Below, piece after piece: positions 1 to 7,024 of a stretch of DNA of 19,251 nt (positions are counted from its first letter, which is position 1; each line of letters begins with the position of its first letter). The stretch covers positions 1 through 19,251 of the forward strand of contig JBHENW010000091.1 in assembly GCA_046261875.1 (NCBI GenBank), in the 5' to 3' direction. Below the pieces are notes generated by a model. The model saw only the letters and a program-made list of their open reading frames with translations. It ran no database searches and had not been told where the DNA came from. The position numbers and the translations under genes are program-made. This DNA is from JBHENW01 sp046261875 (GTDB lineage Bacteria; Acidobacteriota; Thermoanaerobaculia; UBA5066; Gp7-AA6).

Positions 1-49
1 CTACGGATGGCTCACCCCGGTTCCGGTGCAGGTCGCCGTCGACACTTAA
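1..49 (+). CDS. C-terminal end of an unidentified protein (partial)
   Basis: Only the last 15 codons are in the window, reading YGWLTPVPVQVAVDT and ending at TAA (47-49). This is too short to assign a family. It runs in the same direction as pilT, 133 bases upstream of it. The frame is inferred from the uninterrupted reading up to the stop, so even the coding call is tentative. Confidence 0.4.
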   Translation, partial: YGWLTPVPVQVAVDT

Positions 50-131
50 GAGTTCAGGGGTCAACAGTTTCGGGCGCTCCGGCGGGCCCGCGGAACATCG
101 GCCGTCGGCCCCGCCCCCGCTCGCGTCGCGC

Positions 132-160
132 TTTCCTTCCCCGGGCGACCCGCGTAAACT
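132..160 (+). promoter_or_regulatory. Possible sigma-70-like promoter of pilT
   Basis: TTTCCT (132-137), a 17-base spacer and TAAACT (155-160) lie just upstream of pilT. The -35 box is weak and the -10 box is moderate. A GAGG ribosome binding site (172-175) follows, 7 bases before the ATG at 183. The rest of 50-131 is GC-rich with short palindromes such as GCGGGCCCGC and shows no gene. Confidence 0.3.
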
Positions 161-182
161 GAGCGATCACAGAGGTTAATTC

Positions 183-1370
183 ATGCACATCAACGACCTC
201 CTCAAGGTCGCCGTCGAGCGAAAAGCTTCCGACCTGCACCTCAAGGTCAGCGCGTTTCCCGTCATCCGGATCGACGGGGTGCTCACGCCGTTGACGGACA
301 CGCGCCGGCTCATGCAGGAGGACACCATCGCGATGGCCTTCTCCATCATGTCGGCGAGACAGAAGGAGAAGTTCAAGAACGACTTCGAGATCGACATCGC
401 CTACTCCGTGCCGAACCTCGGACGATTCCGCTGCAACATCTTCCAGCAGCGCGGCACGGTCGGCCTCGTCCTGCGCGTCATCCCGGCGCGCATCCTGACG
501 ATCCGGGAGCTCCTCCTGCCCCCCGTCCTGGAGCGCATCTGCCAGGAGCAGCGAGGCCTGGTGCTCTGCACCGGCACGACCGGTTCCGGCAAATCGACCT
601 CGCTCGCCGCGATGATCGACCGCATCAACTCGACGCGCAACGAGCACGTCATCACGGTCGAGGACCCGATCGAGTTCCTGCACCGCGACAAAAAGAGCAT
701 AGTGAACCAACGCGAGGTCGAGGTGGACACGAAGGGGTTTTCCGTCGCCCTGCGGAGCGCCCTCCGGCAGGACCCGGACGTCATCCTCGTCGGCGAGATG
801 CGCGATTACGAGACGATCGAGACCGCCCTCACCGCCGCCGAGACGGGACACCTCGTTTTTTCGACCTTGCACACCCTGGACGCGACGGAGACCGTCAACC
901 GGATCATCGCGGTCTTCCCGCCGCACCAGCAGAAGCAGATCCGTCTCCAGCTCGGGGCCGTCCTCAAGGCGGTCATCTCGCTGCGCCTCATGCCGCGGGC
1001 CGACGGCCTCGGCCGCGTGCCGGCCGCAGAAGTGCTCATCCGGACCCACTACGTCCGGGAGTGCATCGAGAACAAGGAGAAGACCAAGCTCATCAAGGAC
1101 GCGATCCAGGCCGGCACCTCGCAGTACGGCATGCAGACCTTCGACCAGTCGCTGTACTCGCTCTACAAGTCCGGCCTGATCACTCTCGAAGAGGCCTTGA
1201 AGCGGGCCACGAACGCCAACGAGTTCAAGCTGAAGATCCAGGGCATCCAGTCCACGTCCGACCTCGCCCGCGAGGAGATGGACTCGGAGCTCGAGGTGCC
1301 CTCCGAGTTCAACCCGATGGAGGAGGAGTCGCCCTTCGACTTCAGCCGGCAGCCTCCCCAGTCGCGCTAG
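183..1370 (+). CDS. pilT: Type IV pilus retraction ATPase, PilT family
   Basis: Hexameric cytoplasmic ATPase that depolymerises the pilin fibre and so powers twitching motility and pilus retraction. The 395-residue product has the family N-terminal domain (ASDLHLKV near residue 15), a Walker A loop GTTGSGKS (131-138) and a Walker B region ILVGEMRD with Glu205. An AETGHLVFSTLHT stretch carries the conserved His residues. The core is close to PilT. The C-terminal end (GMQTFDQSLYSLYKSGLI, then a helical tail) looks more like PilU, and the classical AIRNLIRE motif is not recognisable (VRECIENKEK lies at that place). The start is ATG with a GAGG site upstream. The stop TAG begins an unusual cluster of three TAGs before recX. 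No other pilus genes are in the window. PilT-family membership is near certain; PilT versus PilU is less so. Confidence 0.96.
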   Translation: MHINDLLKVAVERKASDLHLKVSAFPVIRIDGVLTPLTDTRRLMQEDTIAMAFSIMSARQKEKFKNDFEIDIAYSVPNLGRFRCNIFQQRGTVGLVLRVIPARILTIRELLLPPVLERICQEQRGLVLCTGTTGSGKSTSLAAMIDRINSTRNEHVITVEDPIEFLHRDKKSIVNQREVEVDTKGFSVALRSALRQDPDVILVGEMRDYETIETALTAAETGHLVFSTLHTLDATETVNRIIAVFPPHQQKQIRLQLGAVLKAVISLRLMPRADGLGRVPAAEVLIRTHYVRECIENKEKTKLIKDAIQAGTSQYGMQTFDQSLYSLYKSGLITLEEALKRATNANEFKLKIQGIQSTSDLAREEMDSELEVPSEFNPMEEESPFDFSRQPPQSR

Positions 1371-1889
1371 TCGCTAGTCGGTAGCTCCGGCACGGCGAGA
1401 AGATTCAAGCCCCCGGCCGATCCGGCCTCTCGAAAAGAGGCGCGGGATCGCGCCGTCCGTCTCCTGACCGTCAAGCCCCGCGGCCGCGCGGAACTCTCCC
1501 GGGAGCTGGCCCGACGGGGTTTCGAGGCGCCGGCGATCCGCGACGCCCTGGCGGAGCTCGCCCGGCGCGGCTGGCTCGACGAGGCCTCCGCAGCGCGATC
1601 GGTCGTGAGCGCGCGCGCGCCGCGCTTTGGCCGGCGCCGGATCGAGCGCGAGCTCGCCGCCCGCGGCTTCGCCGCCGAGGACGCGGCGTCGGCTCTCGAG
1701 GACGTCTCGCCGGAAGACGAAGATCGCGCCCTCGCCCGCGAGTTCGCGAGAATTTGGAGGTCGCTCGCCGGGTTAACTCCGGCGGTGCGACGCCGCCGCG
1801 CCGCCATGGCGCTCGCGCGCCGCGGTTTTTCGGCCCGGAAAGTTTCTGAGATGATCGCCGAGGGATCCAGGCGCGATGCAATCGACTGA
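1371..1889 (+). CDS. recX: RecX-family regulatory protein without a recognisable start codon
   Basis: RecX proteins bind RecA filaments and modulate recombination and the SOS response. The frame encodes three-helix RecX repeats: RAVRLLTVKPRGRAELSREL, then LARRGWLDEASAARSVV, then FGRRRIERELAARGFAAEDA, ending in a third, basic repeat. The reading frame opens directly after the pilT stop, in the same frame, and contains no ATG, GTG or TTG until GTG at 1605, which would discard the whole first repeat. CTG at 1464 would cut into the first helix; upstream lie only rarer near-cognates such as ACG (1395). The 3' end overlaps alaS by 14 bases, so the two are probably co-translated. The coordinates give the open frame rather than a chosen start. 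Alternatives are a non-AUG start, stop readthrough from pilT, a sequence error, or a degraded gene keeping only 94 codons. The family call is good; the start is unresolved. Confidence 0.8.
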   Translation, partial: SLVGSSGTARRFKPPADPASRKEARDRAVRLLTVKPRGRAELSRELARRGFEAPAIRDALAELARRGWLDEASAARSVVSARAPRFGRRRIERELAARGFAAEDAASALEDVSPEDEDRALAREFARIWRSLAGLTPAVRRRRAAMALARRGFSARKVSEMIAEGSRRDAID

Positions 1890-4557
1890 AGTCCGCGAAC
1901 GCTTCCTGCGCTACTTCGAGGAGCGCGGGCACCGCCGCGTCCCTTCCTCGCCGCTCATCCCCGCCGAGGACCCCACGCTGCTGTTCACCAACGCCGGCAT
2001 GGTCCAGTTCAAGGACGTCTTCACCGGGCGGGAGAGGCGGGACTACAGCCGCGCCACGAGCTCTCAGAAATGCGTGCGGGCCGGCGGCAAGCACAACGAC
2101 CTCGACAACGTGGGGTACACCGGGCGCCACCACACGTTCTTCGAGATGCTCGGCAACTTCTCCTTCGGCGACTACTTCAAGGAGGAGGCGATCCGGTTCG
2201 GCTGGGAACTCGTCACGGACCCGAAGAGCGGCTACGGCCTCGATCCGGAGCGCCTCTGGGCGACGGTGTTCCTCGACGACGACGATGCCGCTTCGCTCTG
2301 GGAACGGTACTTGCCGAAGACCCGCGTGCTCCGATTCGGCGAGGCGGAGAACTTCTGGGCCATGGGGGAGACGGGACCCTGCGGGCCCTGCTCCGAGCTG
2401 CACTACTACCGGGGCCCGGATCTCTCGGGCAATCGCCGCGAGCTCGTCAACGGGCCCGGGGACGAGACGGTCGAGATCTGGAACCTGGTCTTCATGCAGT
2501 ACGAGCGCAGCCCCGAGTTGAAGCTCGAGCCGCTGCCGCGGCCATCGGTGGACACGGGGGCGGGTCTGGAGCGGATCACCGCGGTCCTCCAGGGCGCTGA
2601 GAGCAACTACGACACCGACCTCTTCTCGCCGATCGTCGGGACGCTCGAGGAGATCAGCGGCCGGAAGTACCCGGGCGGGCTGTCCGCGGAAGGGGCGCCT
2701 TTTCGCGTGATCGCGGACCATGCGCGCTCCGTGACGATGCTCATGGCCGACGGCGTCCTGCCCGGCAACGAAGGGCGCGGCTACGTGCTGCGCCGGATCA
2801 TCCGGCGAGCCGTGCGATACGCCCGCCGGCTCGGCGTCGAGAGCCCCGTGCTCCATCGGCTGGCGTCCCAGGTCATCCGCGGGTTCCAGGGCGTCTTCTT
2901 CACGCCGGCCGAGGTCTCCGTCGCGACGGAGCGCGTAACGCAGCCCCTGCGGGCGGAAGAAGAGCGCTTTGCCCGGACGCTCTCGGTCGGGATCGACCTC
3001 GTCGGCGAGGAGATCGAGAAGCTGCGCCGGGCGGGCGAAAAGGCCGTCCCGGGCGCGACCCTCTTCCGCCTCTACGACACGCACGGAATCCCTTTCGAGG
3101 TCATCGAGGAGATCGCGCGCGACGAGGGGCTTCCGGTGGACCGGGAAGGCTTCGAAGCGGCGATGGCGGGGCAGCGGACGCGCTCGCGCGCTTCGGCGAA
3201 GTTCGAAGCCGCCGACGTGGCGGCCTACGGGAAGCTCGAGCTGCCCGAAGCCCATTCGGAGTTCCGCGGGTATCCGGAGCACGACTTCGTTCACCTGGAG
3301 GGCGCCCGCGTCCTCGGCTTGATCGGGTTGGAGGGCGCGGTCTCTCACCTCTCCACCGGAGGAACGGGGGAGGCCGTCGCGGACCGCACGGTCTTCTACC
3401 CGGAGGGCGGAGGCCAGGTGGCGGACACCGGGAAGTGGAGCTGGCCGGACGGGGAAGCGGAAGTGCTCCACACGCACAAGCCGGTCCCCGGCCTGATCGC
3501 GCACCGGCTCCGCGTCACGCGCGGCCAGCTCCGCCTCGGAGCGGCCGTCACGATGGACGTGCCGGAGTGGGTCCGCCGCCGCACCCAGGCGAACCACACG
3601 GGGACTCACCTGCTCCATGCGGCGCTCCGCAAGGTGCTCGGGGCGTCGGCGCGCCAGATGGGCTCTCTCGTCGCCCCCGACCGGCTCCGCTTCGACTACG
3701 CGGTCAACGAGCCGCCCACGCCCGAACAGATCGCCGAAATCGAGCGCCTCGTCAACGAGGAGGTGCTGCGGGACCACGAGGTGACCAAGAGCATCCTTCC
3801 GATGGACGAGGCCAGGGAGCGCGGCGCGGACATGTTCTTCTGGGACAAGTATTCCGAGCGAGTCCGCGTCGTCGAGGTCCCCGGCTTCTCGACGGAGTTG
3901 TGCGGCGGCTGCCACGTGCCTCGGACGGGTGAGATCGGCGCGTTCAAGATCGTCTCGGACAAGGGCTTGGCGGCGGGCGTGCGGCGCATGGAAGCCGTCA
4001 CGTCGCTCGGCACCGTCGAGCTGCTGCGGCGCGACGAAGAGGTGCTCAACGAAGTCGCCGCGGCGGCGCAGGCCCCGCGCGAGCAGCTCGTCGCGCGCTG
4101 GCAGGAACGGGAAGACCGGCTCAAGGCGCTGGAGCGCGAGGTCGCGGCGTTGAAGCTGAAGCTCGCATCCGGCGAAGCCTCTTCCGGGGGAGAAACGGTG
4201 GAGGTGGACGGAGTGCGTGTGGTCACGCGCATCGCCGCCGGCCTCTCGATCCCCGAGTTGCGGAACCTCTCGGACACGCTGCGCTCCCGCGTCCGCAGCG
4301 GGGTCGTCGTCGTGGGGACGTCTGCGGAGGGGAAGACCTCGGTCGTCGCGGCGGTCACACCGGACCTCGCGGATCGGGTGCCGGCCTCGCGCATCGCCGC
4401 CCGGATCGGCAAGGCCCTCGGGGGGAGCGGCGGCGGAAAGCCGGATCTTGCCCAGGCGGGCGGAAAGAACGAGACCCTGCTGCCGGCCGCCCTAAAGGAA
4501 GCGGAAGCCGCCGTCCGCGAGCTCCTCGAAGCGTCCCGCGCGCCCGCAACTTCCTGA
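1876..4557 (+). CDS. alaS: Alanine--tRNA ligase
   Basis: Charges tRNA-Ala with alanine in the cytoplasm and hydrolyses mischarged Ser/Gly-tRNA. The 893-residue length is normal for the bacterial enzyme. Visible in order: the class II catalytic core, starting TEVRERFLRYFEERGHRRVP and including LFTNAGMVQFKDVF and TGRHHTFFEMLGNFSFGDYF; the tRNA-recognition region; the editing domain with HTGTH (His574, His578) and CGGCH (Cys676, His680) as zinc ligands; and a C-Ala domain ending GGSGGGKPDLAQAGG. The ATG at 1876 lies inside the end of recX, in a different frame. In several bacteria recX sits between recA and alaS; here the recX-alaS pair is kept, with pilT in front instead of recA. All key motifs are intact. 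Confidence 0.99.
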   Translation: MQSTEVRERFLRYFEERGHRRVPSSPLIPAEDPTLLFTNAGMVQFKDVFTGRERRDYSRATSSQKCVRAGGKHNDLDNVGYTGRHHTFFEMLGNFSFGDYFKEEAIRFGWELVTDPKSGYGLDPERLWATVFLDDDDAASLWERYLPKTRVLRFGEAENFWAMGETGPCGPCSELHYYRGPDLSGNRRELVNGPGDETVEIWNLVFMQYERSPELKLEPLPRPSVDTGAGLERITAVLQGAESNYDTDLFSPIVGTLEEISGRKYPGGLSAEGAPFRVIADHARSVTMLMADGVLPGNEGRGYVLRRIIRRAVRYARRLGVESPVLHRLASQVIRGFQGVFFTPAEVSVATERVTQPLRAEEERFARTLSVGIDLVGEEIEKLRRAGEKAVPGATLFRLYDTHGIPFEVIEEIARDEGLPVDREGFEAAMAGQRTRSRASAKFEAADVAAYGKLELPEAHSEFRGYPEHDFVHLEGARVLGLIGLEGAVSHLSTGGTGEAVADRTVFYPEGGGQVADTGKWSWPDGEAEVLHTHKPVPGLIAHRLRVTRGQLRLGAAVTMDVPEWVRRRTQANHTGTHLLHAALRKVLGASARQMGSLVAPDRLRFDYAVNEPPTPEQIAEIERLVNEEVLRDHEVTKSILPMDEARERGADMFFWDKYSERVRVVEVPGFSTELCGGCHVPRTGEIGAFKIVSDKGLAAGVRRMEAVTSLGTVELLRRDEEVLNEVAAAAQAPREQLVARWQEREDRLKALEREVAALKLKLASGEASSGGETVEVDGVRVVTRIAAGLSIPELRNLSDTLRSRVRSGVVVVGTSAEGKTSVVAAVTPDLADRVPASRIAARIGKALGGSGGGKPDLAQAGGKNETLLPAALKEAEAAVRELLEASRAPATS

Positions 4558-4592
4558 CCGGCAGGGCGCCCGCGGCCCCCACCTTCGTGACC

Positions 4593-4620
4593 TTGGCGTG
4601 CGGCACCCGTGCGCTATAAT
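4593..4620 (+). promoter_or_regulatory. Sigma-70-like promoter for the lytic transglycosylase
   Basis: TTGGCG (4593-4598), a 16-base spacer and a perfect TATAAT (4615-4620). Transcription would start near 4627. That is downstream of the GTG at 4609 and leaves CTG 4663 as the first sensible start of the following gene. This is the best match to a consensus promoter that I saw in the window. Confidence 0.65.
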
Positions 4621-4662
4621 TCCGCAGTTCTACCGTCGAAAAACCGATTCTGGGAGCGCACA

Positions 4663-5397
4663 CTGAACTGTAAGTCGCTGATCGCCGGCGGGATCCTTCT
4701 TTGCGCCGCGGCCACCGCCTCGGGGGTCGTGCGCGTGACGGTCAAGGACGGACGGAAGGTCGTCTACAACGACGGCGTCGGGGAATCGAGCCACGAGGCG
4801 CTGCGCTGGAAAGACACCTGGCTGGCCGAGCGCGTCGCGATCCCTTCTCTTTTCGACAGCCTGATCGAAAGCTCCGCCCGGCAGCACGCGGTGGACCCTC
4901 GCCTCGTCAAGTCCGTCATGCTCGTCGAGTCCGGCTTCAACCCGGCCGCCGTGTCTCCAAAAGGCGCGCGCGGCCTCATGCAGCTCATGCCCGCGACCGC
5001 CGTGGCCTACGGTGTGCGCGACATCCACGACCCGGCGGAGAACATCGCCGGAGGGACGAAGTACCTGAGCCATCTGCTCGGGCTCTTCGGAGGGAACCTC
5101 GAGAAATCCCTGGCCGCTTACAACGCGGGGGAGACGGCGGTCGGCAGGTACGGGGGAATCCCGCCTTACCGGGAGACGCGGCTCTACGTCCACAAGGCGC
5201 TCACGGCCTACTACGGCAAGGCGCCGCTTGGGGGAGGCTTCGGGATCGCCCCGTCCGAGAACTGGGCCTCGCAGCGCGGCAAGCCGGTCCGGCTCGTTCG
5301 CGACGCCCAGAACCGCGCGCTCCTGACAACCTCACCGCGTTCGCGGCCGGAGCGCGCCGCCGCGCTGCGTCCCCGCCTCGGGCTGCGCCGCTCTTAG
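4663..5397 (+). CDS. Secreted lytic murein transglycosylase (SLT domain)
   Basis: Cleaves the glycan backbone of peptidoglycan with formation of 1,6-anhydro-MurNAc, acting in the periplasm. A short signal peptide (basic N-CKSL, then hydrophobic LIAGGILLCAAATASG) is followed by a DUF4124-like strand pair (VRVTVKDGRKVVYND). The SLT core follows, with the catalytic Glu in LVESGFNPAAVSPKGARGL at about residue 89, then MQLMPATA, ENIAGGTKYL and KSLAAYNAGETAV, all family hallmarks. The in-frame GTG at 4609 overlaps the predicted promoter and has no ribosome site. CTG 4663 has GGGAG (4652-4656) 6 bases upstream and puts the signal peptide at the N terminus, so I prefer it. The stop TAG (5395-5397) is where the foldback element begins. 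Enzyme class is secure; the start is uncertain. Confidence 0.9.
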   Translation: MNCKSLIAGGILLCAAATASGVVRVTVKDGRKVVYNDGVGESSHEALRWKDTWLAERVAIPSLFDSLIESSARQHAVDPRLVKSVMLVESGFNPAAVSPKGARGLMQLMPATAVAYGVRDIHDPAENIAGGTKYLSHLLGLFGGNLEKSLAAYNAGETAVGRYGGIPPYRETRLYVHKALTAYYGKAPLGGGFGIAPSENWASQRGKPVRLVRDAQNRALLTTSPRSRPERAAALRPRLGLRRS

Positions 5398-5648
5398 GAA
5401 ACTGTCCTCGCAATGCCCTGCTGCGCGACGGCGATCCTCTCGCTGCGAGCGGAGTGCTCGACTGACTCTCTTGCAGGGGACCTTGCCGTCCCCTGGACCC
5501 CTGGCCGCCTGTACGGCGTAGGTCCGCTACGCCTCCGCGCGCGGGGGTTCGGGGGCCTGCAAGAACCCGCGCTCAAGTTCGTCCTGCGCTTCCGCTCTCG
5601 CGTGGGTCTCGCCGCGCTCGCAACGGGCCCTACTCGGACAGTCTCCTA
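5395..5648. mobile_element. MITE-like foldback element with TA ends
   Basis: A 254-base stretch bounded by TA at both ends (5395-5396 and 5647-5648). Just inside are 11-base terminal inverted repeats, GGAAACTGTCC (5397-5407) and GGACAGTCTCC (5636-5646), matching at 10 of 11 positions. Partial similarity between the arms continues inward, including CTTGCAGG (5470-5477) against CCTGCAAG (5556-5563). Two internal hairpins are GGGGAC/GTCCCC (5476-5493) and GGCGTAG/CTACGCC (5515-5533). No protein of plausible composition is encoded. TA ends suggest a non-autonomous relative of IS630/Tc1-mariner-type elements. A non-mobile regulatory foldback is the alternative. Confidence 0.55.
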
Positions 5649-5650
5649 GC

Positions 5651-7006
5651 GTGGCGCAGGCACCTCGCGACATGCCCCCGATCGACCACGGGCTCTTCCT
5701 CTTTCAGCTTTCCCGCGCTCGCAAGCATCTGAGGGAGGGCCAGGTGGACCTGGCGCGGGAGGAGCTCGAGCCCGCGCGCAACCTGCGGCCCAGCGACGAG
5801 GACGTCCTGAACCTCCTCTCGCTCGTCGAGTTCAAGCGCGGACGTTACGATGAAGCCGCCCGGGCGACGCGGGCGTTGCTCGCGGACAATCCGTCCTCCG
5901 CCGTCCTGCACTCCAACCTCGGCCTCATCCTGTTCCGCGCCGGGAACCTCGCGGAAGCCGAGCAGGGGCTGCGCCGGGCGCTCGAGCTCAAGCCGGACCA
6001 CGTCCGCAGCCACCTCTACCTCGGGCTCCTCTACCGCGCCAAGGGGAAGCTCGGCCTCGCGCTCGAGCACCTGCGGTTTGCCGGGGCCCGCCGCCCGGTT
6101 GCGGAGATCGAGGACGCGCTGCGGCGCCAGGTCCGGGAGTCCGCCCTGCGTTCATCCTCCGAGCCTTTCCTGCCGCCGGAGACCGGAGAAGAGGTGGAGA
6201 CGGAGCTCCGGGCGCCTTTGCGTCTCGCCCCCCCTGCGCGCGACGCCGCGGCGACGGGCCCGGTGCCGCCGGCGCCGCAGGCCGCGTCCCGCCAGGGTGC
6301 CGCGGCCCGTGACACGGCTGCTCATTCCGCGGCGCAGGCGGAGACGCCCGAAACCTCCGAGGAGGAAGGGGAAGGAAAGCCGCTCTTCAAGATCCTCTCC
6401 GACGGTGCCCTGGAAATCGCTTCGCGCGGCGTCGTCTTCGTGCGGCAGGGCTCCGTCGTCTGGTACCGCGGCAAGATCCGCTTCTCGCCGGAACCGGCGT
6501 TTCGCGGCACGCGGCTGGAGAAAATCCTCCGCGCCAACGGCCGCGGGACGCTACTCGTCTCCGACATCGGGCGGCGGGCATTCGGCCGGGAGCTCAACGG
6601 CGAGTCGGTCTACCTCGAGGGAAGCCGCCTGCTCGCGCTCGACCAGGGGCTCTCCTTCCGGCTGGAGCCGATCCACGACTTTCGCCAGAACCGCCGCGTG
6701 GACGTCCTGAGGATCTACGGCACGGGCAGCGTCATCCTGTCCGTCGCGGGAACGCTCATCGCCCACGAAGTCTCCAACGAGTACCCGCTGATCGTCTCCT
6801 CGCGCGATCTCGTGGCCTGGTCCGGACACCTCGTGCCGGCCGTGGTCGAAGACCGTTTCCTCGAGGAGGTCATGCAACCGGACGCCGGCAGCGCACCGAA
6901 GATCCGATTCGAAGGAGTCGGCACCGTGCTGACGGAGCCGCCGCGGCCGCGGCGGCGGGCAACCGACGTCGCGAAAGCTCCCAACGACCGGCGCCGCGGT
7001 GCCTGA
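5651..7006 (+). CDS. TPR protein with C-terminal AIM24-like domain
   Basis: No enzymatic role can be assigned. Residues about 15-150 form three to four tetratricopeptide repeats (for example HSNLGLILFRAGNLAEAEQG and HLYLGLLYRAKGKLGLALEH), which mediate protein contacts. Residues about 165-243 are a low-complexity Pro/Ala/Glu linker. Residues about 245-428 resemble the AIM24 (DUF124) beta-rich fold: repeated strands, GSVVWYRGKIRFSP, IYGTGSVILSVAGTLI, and VSSRDLVAWSGHL. The tail is basic. There is no signal peptide, so it is probably cytoplasmic. Start GTG 5651 lies 2 bases after the foldback element; ATG 5672 (GCAGG upstream) is an equally possible start. It was probably in one unit with the transglycosylase before the element inserted. 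The AIM24 call comes from pattern memory and is fairly confident. Confidence 0.85.
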   Translation: MAQAPRDMPPIDHGLFLFQLSRARKHLREGQVDLAREELEPARNLRPSDEDVLNLLSLVEFKRGRYDEAARATRALLADNPSSAVLHSNLGLILFRAGNLAEAEQGLRRALELKPDHVRSHLYLGLLYRAKGKLGLALEHLRFAGARRPVAEIEDALRRQVRESALRSSSEPFLPPETGEEVETELRAPLRLAPPARDAAATGPVPPAPQAASRQGAAARDTAAHSAAQAETPETSEEEGEGKPLFKILSDGALEIASRGVVFVRQGSVVWYRGKIRFSPEPAFRGTRLEKILRANGRGTLLVSDIGRRAFGRELNGESVYLEGSRLLALDQGLSFRLEPIHDFRQNRRVDVLRIYGTGSVILSVAGTLIAHEVSNEYPLIVSSRDLVAWSGHLVPAVVEDRFLEEVMQPDAGSAPKIRFEGVGTVLTEPPRPRRRATDVAKAPNDRRRGA

Positions 7007-7024
7007 GGAAACGGCAAGCCGCGG

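Noticed and set aside
1..49. SurE-like C terminus for the first partial gene
   Set aside because: The GWLTPVPVQV stretch vaguely recalls a SurE segment, but 15 residues are too few and the match needs a gap.
1368..1370. UAG recoded as sense, giving a natural PilT-RecX fusion
   Set aside because: TAG appears as an ordinary terminator of other genes here (5395-5397 and the stop at 15608-15610), so a changed genetic code is unlikely. Specific readthrough is left open under findings.
1471..3915. 814-codon minus-strand open frame opposite alaS
   Set aside because: alaS on the plus strand is certain with all motifs. The antisense frame is Arg/Ala/Gly-rich and arises from high GC at third positions.
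5413..5649. 78-codon plus-strand frame inside the foldback element
   Set aside because: It is fully explained by the palindromic DNA, lacks a ribosome site and motif, and the composition is not protein-like.
7007..7024. Terminator between the convergent TPR-AIM24 and mutase genes
   Set aside because: Only a 4-bp CGGC/GCCG stem with a 2-base loop and no T run; too weak to call.
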